From Chlorocebus sabaeus (Eukaryota > Chordata > Mammalia > Primates > Cercopithecidae), in NCBI RefSeq assembly GCF_047675955.1, contig NC_132930.1:48175832-48239831 (forward strand): 64,000 bases of DNA. The letters run 5' to 3'. Below the pieces are notes generated by a model, which saw nothing but the letters and a program-made list of their open reading frames with translations, had not been told where the DNA came from and did no database searches. Position numbers and translations under genes: made by a program. Of the stretch, positions 1-11,088 are shown piece by piece (the first letter of the stretch is position 1; each line of letters opens with the position of its first letter).

Positions 1-691
1 GGAGAGCGTGGGAGGTGCCCCTCCAGCCTCGGCCTGGGGTCATAGCCACCTCGGCTGCCTGCCTAGCTGGGGTGCCCAGGCCTCTGTCCTCAACCCCAGG
101 CTGCCCCCCCACATCACGGAGTCCCTCCCAAGCCCAGGTGCCCTGCCTGGGGACTTTGCAGTCTCTCCACCCCAGGCCTGCCCTCCCTGTTGTCCTCCAG
201 GCCCTGGTCCGGCCCTCCCAGTGTTGGGCACCTCTTGCTGCTCTGGCCCCCAAAAGAGGGGCTCCGCTGGGCTCCCCGGTCGCCATCTCCACAGACCCTC
301 AAGGCACGTAGCTCCTGCACTGTGTCTGGGCATCCAAGAGCCCGCTCACTTGTTCATCCCTCCCGTCGCCTGTCTGCCCCTAGGGCTCCCCTGCACAGGT
401 GGTGTCCTGAGGCGGGTGGCTGGTCTTCCAGCAGGCAGCGGGGGTCTGGGGGCCATGGGAGGAGAAATTGTTAGGGGCAGCGCAGTGAGCAGGGTGTAGG
501 GAGGGGCTGGGGAAGGGGGACGAGCTGCTGTGGACGGGCTCAGGCCTGGGTGCCCCCTTGGCACTGAGCTGGCAGGGGACTCAGCATCCATGATGAGGGG
601 TTACAGGTGCTCACAAGCATAGGGAAGCCGCAGGGGCTGAGACACCTGTCTCGGGGGCCGCCACAAAGCCAAGCCCTGGGTTCCAGGGAGG
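1..691. other. GC-rich unique DNA, no gene seen
   Basis: High-GC sequence without a recognisable repeat. Open frames occur on both strands at once and are rich in Pro, Gly, Ser and Arg, as expected from GC-rich noncoding DNA. No splice-bounded exon or known domain is visible. Confidence 0.6.
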
Positions 692-1322
692 CCATATTAG
701 TCCATTCTCATGCTGCTATAAAGAACTGCATAATTTATAAAGGAAAGAGGTTATTTATTTATTTATTTGAGACAAAGTCTGTGTCGCCCAGACTGGAGCG
801 CAGTGGCGTGATCTCGGCTCACTGCAGCCTCCGCCTCCTGAGTTCAAGCGATTCTCCCACCTCAGCCTCCCAAGTAGCTGGGATTACAGGTGTGCACCAC
901 CATGCCTGGCCAATTTTTGTATTTTTAGTAGAGATGGGGTTTCACCATGTTGGCCAGGATGGTCTTGAACTCCTGACCTCAGGTGATTCACCTGCCTCGG
1001 CCCCCCACAGTGCTGGGATTACGGGCATGAGCCACCACGCCTGGCCAGGAAAGAGGTTTAATTGGCTCACAGTTCCATATAACCGAGGAGGCCTCAGGAA
1101 ACTTACAACCCTGGTGGAAGGTGCCTCTTCACAGGGCGGCAGGGGAGAGGATGAGCGCCCCGCGAAGGGGAAGCTCCTTATAAACCATCCGATCTCGTGA
1201 GGCTCACTCAATATCACGAGAACAGCCGTATGAGGGTAACTGCACCCGTGATTCAGTTACCTCCCACCCAGTCCCTCCCACGGCCCGCGGAGATTATGGG
1301 AGTTACAACTCAAGATGAGATG
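692..1322 (-). mobile_element. THE1-like LTR (ERVL-MaLR), antisense, split by an Alu
   Basis: The two arms (692-752 and 1059-1322) match the reverse complement of the THE1-class LTR as I know it. The left arm carries the terminal ATTAGTCCATTCTCATGCTG stretch and the TAATTTATAAAGG region. The right arm carries the TCCTTATAAA and GATCTCGTGAG segments and the GATTATGGGAGTTACAA end. The last part of the LTR beyond about 1322 is missing. It is a solo LTR with no internal retroviral sequence. Family assignment rests on recall. Confidence 0.85.
753..1046 (-). mobile_element. Alu (AluS-like), full length, inside the THE1 LTR
   Basis: Antisense Alu with an ATTT-rich tail at 753-768, both arms and the terminal GCCTGGCC. 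It is flanked by a perfect 12-bp target-site duplication, AGGAAAGAGGTT, at 741-752 and 1047-1058, which proves insertion into the older LTR. The TTGAACTCCTGACCTCAGGTGAT block suggests the S subfamily. The open frame across it is an artefact. Confidence 0.97.
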
Positions 1323-2526
1323 AAACCCTGTCAGAGGCCCTGGGCAGGTGCAGGCCTGGGCCTCCCCGTGAGAGTCAGTGAGGCCCTGGAGCCTGTCGGG
1401 ACCTGCGGGGCTGGAAGGAGGCCTGAGGGGGCTGATGAGGGATTGGGGTGCGGGGCTGGCTGTGGACCCCAGGCCCCGGACTCTGTATCTGGGAGTGGAG
1501 GACCCCAGGCAGCAGAGACAGCTCTGCCAGAGCCCCATCCTGAGGGGAGGACAGCCCTCTCTCCCGGAGGCCTGGGGGCTCCTGAGCGGGAACCAGGGCT
1601 CGGGGTCTGCAGCGCTGCTGGGCTTGGTTCCCGACGTGATTCAAGGCCGAGTCTGAGCCGCATCAGCAGCCGCCATCCTGTTTGCTCAGTGGGTGCAGCA
1701 TGGGGCGTCTGAGTCTCTCCCTTCTGCTCCTCCGTGGGCCCCGCCTCCAAAGCCGCATGGTTCCCATCCATGGCACCCTCCTTCCCGTAAGCCCAGGATA
1801 CGAGGATTCACCAGGAATGAAAAGCAGAGCCCATATTGATTTCATTTCCAAATTATTAATCAACTTCACAGCTTGGCAGAAGTATTGCATTGTTCAGCTT
1901 GGGCAGATCCAAACGGCTCTCCCTCCGGCAAGCAGGGATGGGTGAAGGACGGGGAGTGACGGACGGGGCTGAGGCCAGGCACTGGTGGGCAGTGGGTGTC
2001 AGGCGCCGGAGCCTTGACTAAGCGGAATGTGTGTGTCGCAGCTGCAAGACCCTCCTTGGGTTTCAGCCACTGCCGACCTGACCTTGCTGCCTCTCAGCCG
2101 CCCCCACCCACTGGGCCCTCCCGCCAGGGGCCTCACCTCTTGCCACAGAGCCCCACAGGAACCAGCAGGACAGGCCCTGGGACAGCAGAGAGCAAGATAG
2201 AGACGACTGCAGCCTCCGCCTGGGGCCGGCTCCTGGGCGGGGAGTGGCCGGTGAGCATGATGATCCACACAGTTCATGCCACTGTCGCCTCTGTGGAGGG
2301 AATTACGGGACTGGGGGCACCCAGGACGGGGCTCTCTCAGAAGGCCATGTTTACACGGAGGTCTGGAGGTTCAGGAGGGGTTGCCTGGGGTGGGGGTCTC
2401 CGGGTGCAGGCGTGGCAGGTGCAGAGACCCCAGGTGGAGCGCAGAGGAGATCAGACAGGCCGGGAGGGGCTGAGGAGACCAGAGGGGTCATGGAGGCACC
2501 GTCAGTGGTTGAGCTGGGGTTTTGTT
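1323..2526. other. GC-rich unique DNA with one AT-rich dip
   Basis: No gene or clear repeat. The only change in composition is the short island described separately at 1795-1915. Confidence 0.5.
1795..1915. promoter_or_regulatory. Weak candidate conserved noncoding element
   Basis: An AT-rich stretch of about 120 bp containing CAAATTATTAATCAAC and several ATTG/CAAT steps, set in GC-rich DNA and unlike any common repeat I know. It may be part of an enhancer or an unrecognised old repeat. Confidence 0.25.
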
Positions 2527-3421
2527 CTCTGTGTTCTGGGAAGGTGACTTTTTTGTTTTTGTTTTTATTTTTCTGAGACAATGTTTTGCTCTGTCGCCAA
2601 GGCTGGAGGGCAGTGGCTCAATCTTGGCTCACCACAACCTCTGCCTCCTGGGTTCAAGTGATTCTCCTGCCTCAGCCTCCCAAGTAGCTGGGACCAGGTT
2701 CCCACCACCACGTCCAGTTAATTTTTATGTATTTTTTTTTCAAGTTTTTTTTTTTTTTTTTTTTGAGATGGATTTTTGCTCTTGTTGCCCAGCTGGAGTG
2801 CAATGGCTCTCTGTGTCCTGGGAAGGTGATTTTTTTGTTTTTGTTTTTATTTTTCTGAGACAAAGTTTTGCTCTGTCACCAAGGCTGGAGGGCAGCGGCT
2901 CAATCTCGGCTCACCGAAACCTCTGCCTCCAGGTTCAAGCGATTCTCCTGCCTCAGCCTCCCGAGTAGCTGGGACCAGGTTCCCACCACCACATCCAGTT
3001 AATTTTTATGTATTTTTTTTTCAAGTTTTTTTTTTTTTTTTTTTTTTTTTAGATGGATTTTTGCTCTTCTTGCCCAGCTGGAGTGTAATGGCTCTCTGTG
3101 TCCTGGGAAGGTGATTTTTTTGTTTTTGTTTTTATTTTTCTGAGACAAAGTTTTGCTCTGTCACCAAGGCTGGAGGGCAGCGGCTCAATCTCGGCTCACC
3201 GCAACCTCTGCCTCCAGGTTCAAGCAATTCTCCTGCCTCAGCCTCCCGAGTAGCTGGGACCACAGGCAGCCACTACCACACCCGGCTAATTTTGTATTTT
3301 TAGTAGAGACGAGGTTTCTCCATATTGGTCAGCCTGGTCTCCAACTCCTGACCTCGGGTGATCCGCCCACCATGGCCTCCCAAAGCGCTGGGATTACAGG
3401 CGTGAGTCACCGAGCCTGACC
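2527..3421 (-). repeat. Tandem triplication of a composite Alu unit (about 283 bp)
   Basis: Three head-to-tail units start at 2527, 2809 and 3094, each opening with CTCTGTGTYCTGGGAAGGTGA. Each unit continues with TTTTTTGTTTTTG, an antisense Alu piece, a second poly-T run and the beginning of another truncated Alu (CCCAGCTGGAGTG). Copies 2 and 3 resemble each other more than copy 1, for example CTGAGACAAAG against CTGAGACAATG. Unit breakpoints fall inside Alu sequence, so this is local duplication after Alu insertion and not three independent insertions. Confidence 0.85.
3116..3421 (-). mobile_element. Alu, complete copy ending the triplication
   Basis: The third unit continues through both Alu arms to GTGAGTCACCGAGCCTGACC. 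Units 1 and 2 are cut after the left-arm region and resume with the next unit. Confidence 0.9.
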
Positions 3422-3560
3422 TGGGAGGGTGAAGCCAGGGCTTGGCATGGCTTGATTTCCACAGGAGGGATGTGGATCAGGGGACATCAGTGGTGGGCGG
3501 ATGGCCTCACTTAGTCCCAAATGGATGAAAGGATGTGATTTGGAGAATTCAATTCAAAAT

Positions 3561-4809
3561 GCTCTGGGGATGGGAGGGAGGAGGTGGAGATGGAGCTCTG
3601 GGGGATGGGAGGGAGGAGGTGGAGATGGAGCTCTGGGGATGGGAGGGTGGAGGTGGAGATGGGGCTCTGGGAATGGGAGGGAGGACGTGGAGATGGAGCT
3701 CTGGGAATGGGAGGGTGGAGGTGGAGATGGAGCTCTGGGAATGGGAGGGAGGAGGTGGAGATGGAGCTCTGGGGATGGGAGGGAGGACGTGGAGATGGAG
3801 CTCTGGGGATGGGAGGGTGGAGGTGGAGATGGAGCTCTGGGGATGGGAGGGTGGAGGTGGAGATGGAGCTCTGGGGATGGGAGGGAGGAGGTGGAGATGG
3901 AGCTCTGGGGATGGGAGGGTGGAGGTGGAGATGGGTGGGAGGGTGGAGGTGGAGATGGAGCTCTGGGGGTGGGAGGGAGGAGGTGGAGATGGAGCTCTGG
4001 GGATGGGAGGGAGGAGGTAGAGATGGAGCTCTGGGGATGGGAGGGTGGAGGTGGAGATGGAGCTCTGGGGGGTGGGAGGGAGGAGGTGGAGATGGAGCTC
4101 TGGGGGGTGGGAGGGAGGAGGTGGAGATGGAGCTCTGGGGATGGGAGGGAGGAGGTAGAGATGGAGCTCTGGGGATGGGAGGGTGGAGGTGGAGATGGAG
4201 CTCTGGGGGTGGGAGGGAGGAGGTGGAGATGGAGCTCTCGGGGGTGGGAGGGAGGAGGTGGAGATGGAGCTCTGGGGATGGGAGGGAGGAGGTAGAGATG
4301 GAGCTCTGGGGGGTGGGAGGGTGGAGGTGGAGATGGAGCTCTCGGGGGTGGGAGGGAGGAGGTGGAGATGGAGCTCTGGGGATGGGAGGGAGGAGGTGGA
4401 GATGGAGCTCTGGGGATGGGAGGGTGGAGGTGGAGATGGGTGGGAGGGAGGAGATGGAGATGGCGCTCTGGGGATGGGAGGGAGGAGATGGAGATGGAGC
4501 TCTGGAGGGTGGGAGGGAGGAGGTGGAGATGGGGCTCTGGGGGTTGGGAGGGAGGAGGTGGAGATGGAGCTCTGGGGGTGGGAGGGAGGAGGTGGAGATG
4601 GAGCTCTGGGGATGGGAGGGAGGAGGTGGAGATGGAGCTCTGGGGATGGGAGGGTGGAGGTGGAGATGGAGCTCTGGGGATGGGAGGGAGGAGGTGGAGA
4701 TGGAGCTCTGGGGATGGGAGGGTGGGAGGTGGAGATGGAGCTCTGGGGGTGGGAGGGAGGAGGTGGAGATGGAGCTCTGGGGATGGGAGGGAGGAGGTGG
4801 AGATGGAGC
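3561..4809. repeat. Minisatellite, 34-bp unit, about 36 copies
   Basis: Tandem units built on CTGGGGATGGGAGGGAGG followed by AGGTGGAGATGGAGCT, mostly 34-36 bp, with GAGGGTGG and GGGGGT variants. Two shortened units near 3930 and 4437 join GGAGAT directly to GGGTGGGAG. A GGTAGAGAT variant recurs at about 4018, 4156 and 4293, showing a higher-order period of about 137 bp (four units). The top strand is nearly all purine plus T and very G-rich, so G-quadruplex formation is plausible. It lacks stops in several frames, which creates overlapping open frames above 400 codons on both strands that are not genes. Confidence 0.97.
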
Positions 4810-4904
4810 CACTGTGCTCCTGAGCTGGCGATTGAAGGCCGTGGGTGAGTGGCACGAGGTCCTATGGTTCAGGTCTCACTACTCTTGTGTACACACGCAT
4901 ATTT

Positions 4905-5700
4905 GCATAATAGTAGAACAAAAACTGGAATGAGACACCCATTAGGATGGCTCTGATTAAAAAAAAAAAAACCCAGAGGCCGGGCGTGGTGGCTCAAGCC
5001 TGTAATCCCAGCACTTTGGGAGACCAAGGTGGGCAGATCACTTGAGGTCAGCTCAAGACCATCCTGGCCAACATGGTGAAACCCCATCTCTACTAAAAAA
5101 TTAGAAAAAAATAGCTGGGCATGATGGCAGGTGCCTGTAATCCCAGTTACTTGGGAGACTGAGACAGGAGAATCACTTGAACCCAGGTGGCGGAGGTTGC
5201 AGTGAGCTGAGATGGCGCCAATGCACTCCACTCTGGGTGACAGAGTGAGACTCCATCTCAAAAACAAAAAACAAAAAACCCAGAAAGTGGCAAGTGTTGT
5301 GGAAGGTGTGGAGATGCTGGAACCCTTGTGCCCTGTTGATGGGTACATGAGGTGGTACAGCCGCCATGGAGAGCAGCATGGCAGCTTCCAAAGCATTAAA
5401 CAGAATCGCCACACGATCCTGAAATTTCGCCTCCAGATACAGGCCCAAGGGAGTTGAAAGCAGGGGCTGGATCAGCTGCACCCACATTCACAGCAGCACT
5501 TTTCCCGACAGCTAGGGGGCGTAGCCGCCCACGTCCTTCTGCAGGGCAGTGCTGCACAGGGGCCCCTCCGTGCAGTAGACTATTATGCAGTCAGGAAGAG
5601 GAAGGGGGTTCTTCAATGCGCTTCAGGAAGGCACACCTTCAGGACACCGTGCTGAGTGAAATGAGCTATTGTGAGAGGACCCGTCCCACATTCATTATGC
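4905..5700 (+). mobile_element. L1 fragment (3' ORF2 region, old), split by an Alu
   Basis: The sequence around 4922-4977 (GAGACACCCATTAGGATGG) and from 5285 on (GGCAAGTGTTGTGGAAGG, GGAACCCTTGTGCCCTGTTG, later GCTGAGTGAAATGAGC) follows the L1 ORF2 3' region in order and is heavily diverged. The right edge is uncertain by about 70 bp. Confidence 0.8.
4978..5272 (+). mobile_element. Alu (AluS-like), full length, inside L1
   Basis: A sense Alu starts GGCCGGGCGTGGTGG and ends in an A-rich tail. The A-run plus CCCAGA is repeated on both sides (ending at 4977 and at 5284) as the target-site duplication. The L1 sequence reads continuously when the Alu is removed. Confidence 0.97.
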
Positions 5701-8700
5701 ACTTGTCTGAGTCATGTGGTAGGCAGGACACACACCTCACAAACTCTGGGAGTCTGGGGTCTGCCTCGGTCCTCTCCATGAAACAGTGGGGCTTCTAGAA
5801 TCTTAAGGGCATCGGCTCTCGGCCGTCTTAGCAGTCCCGCAAGGAGCCTGTGGTGGGAATAACTTACCGTGGAGGGGTGGGGAGTGTGGCTTGTCTAAAG
5901 TAAGAGTCATAGGAAACCCACAGCATTTTGGAGAGAATTCCTGGCACAGGCCCTGCCAGGTCAGCTAACGTCAGTCATGCTGCCTAAGAAACAAAGAGGG
6001 CACTTCCAGTTTGGGCTAAAAAGGACAGGAACAGGAGAACAAGGGTCCCCCCTGAACTCCAGTGGGGAGGGGGCAAGGGGAGAAAACCCTTTTGTAGCCC
6101 ACACAAGCTCCATCTTCTAGAAAGGGAAGAAGACTCTGAAGCCTGGGCCGGGAGCGTGAGAGCCACCAGGACTCCTGGAAAGAAGGGGTGCGCCAGTCAC
6201 CGACCTCGCAAGCTGTGCCCCCTGCACCGGGGTTTCAGAACTGCTGTGGGCAGTGCCTGCAGGTGCCTCCGGGCATCCCCGCCTTTGAGTGCAGAGCTTG
6301 CCCTGTAGGGCTGGCAGGGAGCCCTGGGTCTCTGAGGTGCACGGAGGAGGCACCCCGAGAAGCTGTGTCCACACCTGGAGAAGGAGGGATGGGAATTGTG
6401 GCTGGAGGGCAGCTGTGGCAGAACACGCTTTTCAAAAGTGGCTGCACGTCGTCCCCTCCCCCACACTTCCCTTTCTCTGGGCCTCTGACAACCACACTCC
6501 AAGGCAGGGTCCATGCCCAGCCCCTGGAAGCTGGGTGCAGGGTCCTTTGGTGGCGAAGGAATGGGCGACTCCAGTCTAGGTCACCGGCACAGCTGTCTCC
6601 TGGGTTATCCTGGGCACTTGCTCCTGGGACCTGGAGCTGAGCTGTGAGGAAGCCGTGGCCACACGGGGAGGATGGGGAGGCCACGCTGGGAGCAGCCAGA
6701 CAATGCCCCCAACATTGTGGAGCAGAAACAACCCCCCCACCGCCTACTCTGAATTCTGGGCCTGGAGGCCGAGGGCATCGTGAAATCGCTGGGTGGAGGC
6801 CGCTCAGCTTTGGAGTGGTTGGTGCTGCCACAGCAGACCCTGAACACCCGAGACTCAGCAGCCAGGTGGAGCCCAGTGTCCGCGGGCGGCAGAGGAGCAG
6901 GGTCTAGCTCAGATGCGAGCCAGCAGGTGTCCCAGAGAGAGGGGCAGCTTCCTGCCAAGGAGGAGACGTGGAGGCTCCATGTGCGTGTGGAGAGGGGCAG
7001 GAGGGGGCAGGGCCAGCGCCAGGGGAGTTGAGGTCCTAGGGGCAGCCGGGCAGACAGCACAGCCAGAGGGGGCAGAGCACTGGGGTGGGCAGGGGTGGTG
7101 CTCGGTCTGGGTTTTCTTTGCTCTAGGCAGGGGGTGCCTGTTCTGGAGTGGGGTGGGGGCTGCAGCGGGCACTCTGGGGAAGCAGGAGGAGGCGGGAGGG
7201 CGTGGGAGCAACGGTAGTCCCGGGAAGGGCCCCAGAGGATGGCGTGTCCGTGGGAGGAAGGGGGCAGTGCAGTCTGCGCCGTCCTGGGGGAAGTAGGGTG
7301 GTCATGTGGTCCCAGCACTTGTTGGAGAGAGGGAGTGAGGGGCCCTGGCCCGCCCTGAGTCTCAGTTGCAAGGTCAGGGCGCTATGCGGCTTTGTGAGTG
7401 GGGGGCTTCCTGGGGTCTCTCGGGGATGCGCTGACCTTGGGTGTCCCCATGCCCTGCACACTGAGGCCCCCTCCTGCCCACAGTACGGGATCCGGGATCC
7501 TCCACGTTCCTGTCCAGGGTCCAGGCACCAGGTCCGTGCCTTCAAACAGCACTGGGTGCCCCCACCCCAACCTGTGCAGGCAGCCACCACCCGCACCCCG
7601 CCTGGGCCCTCCCCATCTCCTTTCTACTCCGGCCGCTGCACACGTGGGGTCCGACTCGGCCCTTGGGCAGCCCTGGGTGGACGCGGCAACCTTGAGCCTT
7701 CTCCCTCACCCACCCACACAGCCTGGGACCGTCCTGGGTCTCCACCAGGCAGTCCTTTCCCGGGGGCAGGACCTTTCCTTGGGGCTCCTGTCCACCCCAG
7801 ATGTTTAGAGTTGGGGGCAGCGGGGGCAGGGGCCCTGCCTGGACCACCCTGCAATGATGGGCCCAGTGTGGCCTGGGCAGGAGTCTCTGAGGGCAGCCGA
7901 GCGGGGCTTTTCTGGCAGGCTGGAGGCAGCAGCTGTGCCCATGAGGGCTTGTGAGGGGTGGGACCCCTCCTACCTGGCTGGCCCAAGGTGGCCTTGGCCC
8001 CGTCACCCCTGACAGCTGACACTGGCCAATGTCAGGACTGCAGCAGTCGTGCCTGCTCTGCGTGGGGTACTGCCCAGGACGCCCGCCAGCCTCTGAGGCT
8101 CCACACCCCAGGCTCCCTGGGGCCACATTTTGTGACATTGCTTCTTCCGCTTTAACTCTGCTTAACCCTTTCTTTGGGGCAACTTCAGCACATCCTGAGG
8201 GGGCTCTTCAAGCTGCGGGCCGCACACACACTGCCAGGCGGTGGGGGCTGCCTGGTGGGAGCCGCATCAGTGGGGCCAGAGATGCTTGGGAGGGGAGAGG
8301 CTGCCTTCACCACCCCAGGGCCAGGCTGGACCCCTCCAGTGCCAGGGTCTGTAGAGGGAGGAAGCCTCCTGGGGCCATCGGCAGAGGGATGGGGTGCCGG
8401 GCTGCACCCTGTCCCTGAGCTGCCCCAGGCCATTCCTACCCACTGGGGCTTCCAGCCTTGGTCAGCAAGGCGTCCTCCCCTGTCCTGCGATGGGCGGCCC
8501 AGCAGCCTCTGTCCCTGCCTCTCTGCTGCTGTGGTCGGCTCTGCCTTCTGCCCTGCAGAGGGGAGCCGTCTCGCCCCTCAGGGACTGCGGCTGGACTGGC
8601 TCTCGTGAGCCCCTTGAAGGTCTGGCTCTTCCCCTCCCCGTGAGTGACAATGCGTGGCTCCTGGGTGTGCCCACCAGCATTTACCCACTCCACCCACCTG

Positions 8701-9265
8701 GTGGCCCCATGCCTGCAGGCTGTTGCCATCCCATGTCTCATCCAGGGAGACTGAGGCACAGAGCAGCTCCTCACTACCTGGCCCGCCCCGCTCATACACA
8801 GAGCTGGGCTTCCCGCTGAGTTGGAGCCTCTGCACTGGGCTCCGGGAAAGCTGGCAAGAGGACGTAACCTCTGAACTCAGTGCCCTCGTTGTGAAATGCG
8901 CCACCCCTGAGCTGTGTCCGGGACGGCTGGGAGATGGGGGATGATGGAGGGCAGGGCAGCCAGGAGGGTCGTCCCCGGGACCCGAGTGCTGTGGCCTGGC
9001 CTGGCGGGTGGATGGAGGGGGCGTCCTGGAGTGGTGAGCCGTGACCCTGGTGGGCCGGCTTCCAAGCAGCACTAGCTGGCTCCTGCTGCCCTCAGACCCC
9101 TCCTGTGACCCCAGTGGCGCCTCCTTCCCACGGTGGGCGGGCCGAGACCCCTGGGGTCCAGGACCGTCACGCCTGCACCCCTACACCGGCGTACCCCACA
9201 CCGGGTCTCGCTCAGCCTGGCCTCGCAGCTCCTGCCTGGCGGGGAGGGGGTGTGCGGAGGGGCCC
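5701..9265. other. GC-rich unique DNA, no gene recognised
   Basis: About 3.6 kb with G+C well above half. There are many overlapping open frames on both strands up to about 270 codons, none with a recognisable domain. A short MIR-like trace (CTCATCCAGGGAGACTGAGG, near 8740) is possible. I see nothing else supportable. Confidence 0.5.
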
Positions 9266-9269
9266 AGAC

Positions 9270-9525
9270 CTGAAATAATTCACTTTCTCTCCCCCCAGCT
9301 TTGAAGTGAGTCAATTTTTCAAACCACATTTGCTCTCTTATTGTTTATTTTCGGGCAGCAGCAGCAATTTTCGAGGCCGCTGCCGATACCCACCTCAGAT
9401 ATCTCTCGGGTCACCTGTCATTCCAGAAAGGTCAGCGATTCATTTAAAGTTTCATCACTCTTCACATAAGCAGGCAGACACCATTTCATTCGCCGCAGCC
9501 TTTGTGTGGGCCAGAGACCCCAGCC
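9270..9525. promoter_or_regulatory. Candidate conserved noncoding element
   Basis: An abrupt shift to balanced composition. It contains GAAATAATTCACTTTC, GTCAATTTTTCAAACC, TTATTGTTTATTTTCGGG, a CAGCAGCAGCAATTTTCG stretch and GCGATTCATTTAAAG. No repeat is recognised and frames are short. The pattern matches enhancer-type conserved elements; conservation is not tested. Confidence 0.4.
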
Positions 9526-9609
9526 TGTCGCCTCCTTCCTGGCCGGGGAATTGACGGCAAGGCCAGCACCTCTGCCTGTGCGTCGCACCCACCGCCCCTC
9601 CCCTGCCCC

Positions 9610-9730
9610 CGCAGCCGCCTAAACAGACTTTCATTTGGAGGCAATTTGGGAGGTGGGGGCCCAGCTTCCCCGGTGGGGCTTCTTGCCCCAGGTCTCTTAA
9701 AATGGAATTATCCAATTATGCTTGGCCCCC
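9610..9730. promoter_or_regulatory. Candidate conserved noncoding element (short)
   Basis: Two AT-rich patches, CAGACTTTCATTTGGAGGC and TCTTAAAATGGAATTATCC followed by AATTATGC, separated by a GC-rich linker. It may be the second half of the element that begins at 9270. Confidence 0.35.
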
Positions 9731-9857
9731 TGCATCTCTGCCCAGCCACCTCGTGGATGACACCACCAGCCATGCCTGAGGCAGGCCTGGCCCTGGGTGT
9801 AGCCACCGACACCACCATGAACCAGTCCCGGTGCCCTAGCACACCAAGGTGACATCC

Positions 9858-9960
9858 ACCGTCCCACCTCCCCCATTCCACTTCCCCCGCCCCACCTCCC
9901 CCGCCCCACCTCCCCCCGCCCACCTCCCCCGCCTCACCTCCATCTGCCCACCTCCCCCAG
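9858..9960. repeat. Pyrimidine-rich tandem repeat (CCCACCTCCCCCG)n
   Basis: Degenerate units of CCCACCTCCCCCG and CCCACCTCCCCC repeat across about 100 bp, a small low-complexity array. Confidence 0.8.
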
Positions 9961-9999
9961 CCTTGCACTAGCTGGACTGGCCGCCCATCTAGTTTGGCA

Positions 10000-10130
10000 C
10001 CTACTCCCCATCAGGTACTTTCAGCCCACGTGCCAGGCCCTGCCATAGCTTAGGGCCCCCAGGAGGGACACATTCTCCCCTCAAGGAGCTCACAGTCCAG
10101 GCAGGGGTGCCAGGGGAGGGTAGGAGAGAC
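10000..10130 (+). mobile_element. L2-like LINE 3' fragment
   Basis: The order GTGCCAGGCCCTGCCATAGC then CCTCAAGGAGCTCACAGTCC matches the L2 3' end, which reads GTGCCAGGCACTG followed by CCCTCAAGGAGCTTACAGTC. It is strongly diverged, so it is ancient. Confidence 0.6.
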
Positions 10131-10139
10131 AGGCATTGG

Positions 10140-10935
10140 TCGCTCCTGCCAGGAGTGGGCGATCCTGGCAGGCCTTGAGGGTTGGGCATGGCAGATGAGG
10201 CTCAGCCTGTCCTGCAGACTTTCCAGGTGGGGTTGAAGGGCGCAGGGCACCCGGGAGGGAGCAGGGGGAGGCCTAGGAGCTGGGGTGACGGGGCCGGGTC
10301 CCACGGAGCTCCTCCCGCCACGCCCTGACTGCTCAGCCCTGGCCTGTGTGAGCGGTGGACGGATGGGCCCTCGAGGGTGGTGTGTCGGGAAGAGCAGCTG
10401 GAAGGGCGAGGCCGATGCCTGGTGTCCCTATTGTACGTGGGGGCCCCCAGAAAGCAGTGCTCAGGAAAGTGCAGATTTGTCCTGCATGGGGGACCCAGGT
10501 GGGTGTCAGACCTGCTGCAGCTCCAGGGGTCCCTTGGGAGGTCTCCGGCCCTGCCCGTTGGGAGCCTGGGATGAGGTGGGAGCCTGACTCAGTGGGACAG
10601 GGTCTGGAGGATTGTCCCAGCCTCCACCCCTACCTCCACTGTGGCAGCTGGGGCAGAGCTGGGCAGCAGGGCCCTTGAGACGGAGTCCACGAGACAGCCG
10701 GCCCTGGGCGTGGTCCTGGGGGGCCTCTGCCTGCTGATCCAGGAGCCTTGAGCTTCTTGGTCCCTCCCTCCAGGGCTGGGCCCTAGGGCAAGGCTGGTCC
10801 CCGTGTCCCTGACCTGGACCACACAGCCTGGACCTGACAGGAGCTGATTCCTCTGAACCATCCTCGTCCTGCAGAGGATGTAGGCAGTGGTGCAGATGCT
10901 AAGACAGAAGACACAGCGACAGGAAGGTGGTTAGG
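10140..10935. other. GC-rich unique DNA, no gene seen
   Basis: No recognisable repeat, motif cluster or coding segment. Confidence 0.5.
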
Positions 10936-11088
10936 GCTGGGTGCAGGGCTGAGAGCCCGAGAGGCTGAGGCAGGAGGATTGCTTGAGCCTGGGAGGTCGA
11001 GGCTGCCATGAGCTGTGATCGCACCACTGCACTCCAGCCTGAACAACAAAGCGAGACCCTGCTTCAAAAAAGAAAAAGAAAAAAGAAG
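10936..11088 (+). mobile_element. Alu fragment (old, partial)
   Basis: GGCTGGGTGCAGGGC is joined to GAGAGGCTGAGGCAGGAGG. Alu sequence then runs to CACTGCACTCCAGCCTGAAC and an A-rich tail. The element is about half length with an internal or 5' loss, and is AluJ- or FLAM-like. Confidence 0.85.

Noticed and set aside
607..1200. 197-codon frame at the left end
   Set aside because: It is the translation of an antisense Alu and its THE1 LTR host.
3511..4933. Open frames of 433-449 codons on both strands across the 34-bp array
   Set aside because: They arise because the repeat unit has no stop in several frames. Peptides are simple repeats, and overlapping antisense frames are equally long.
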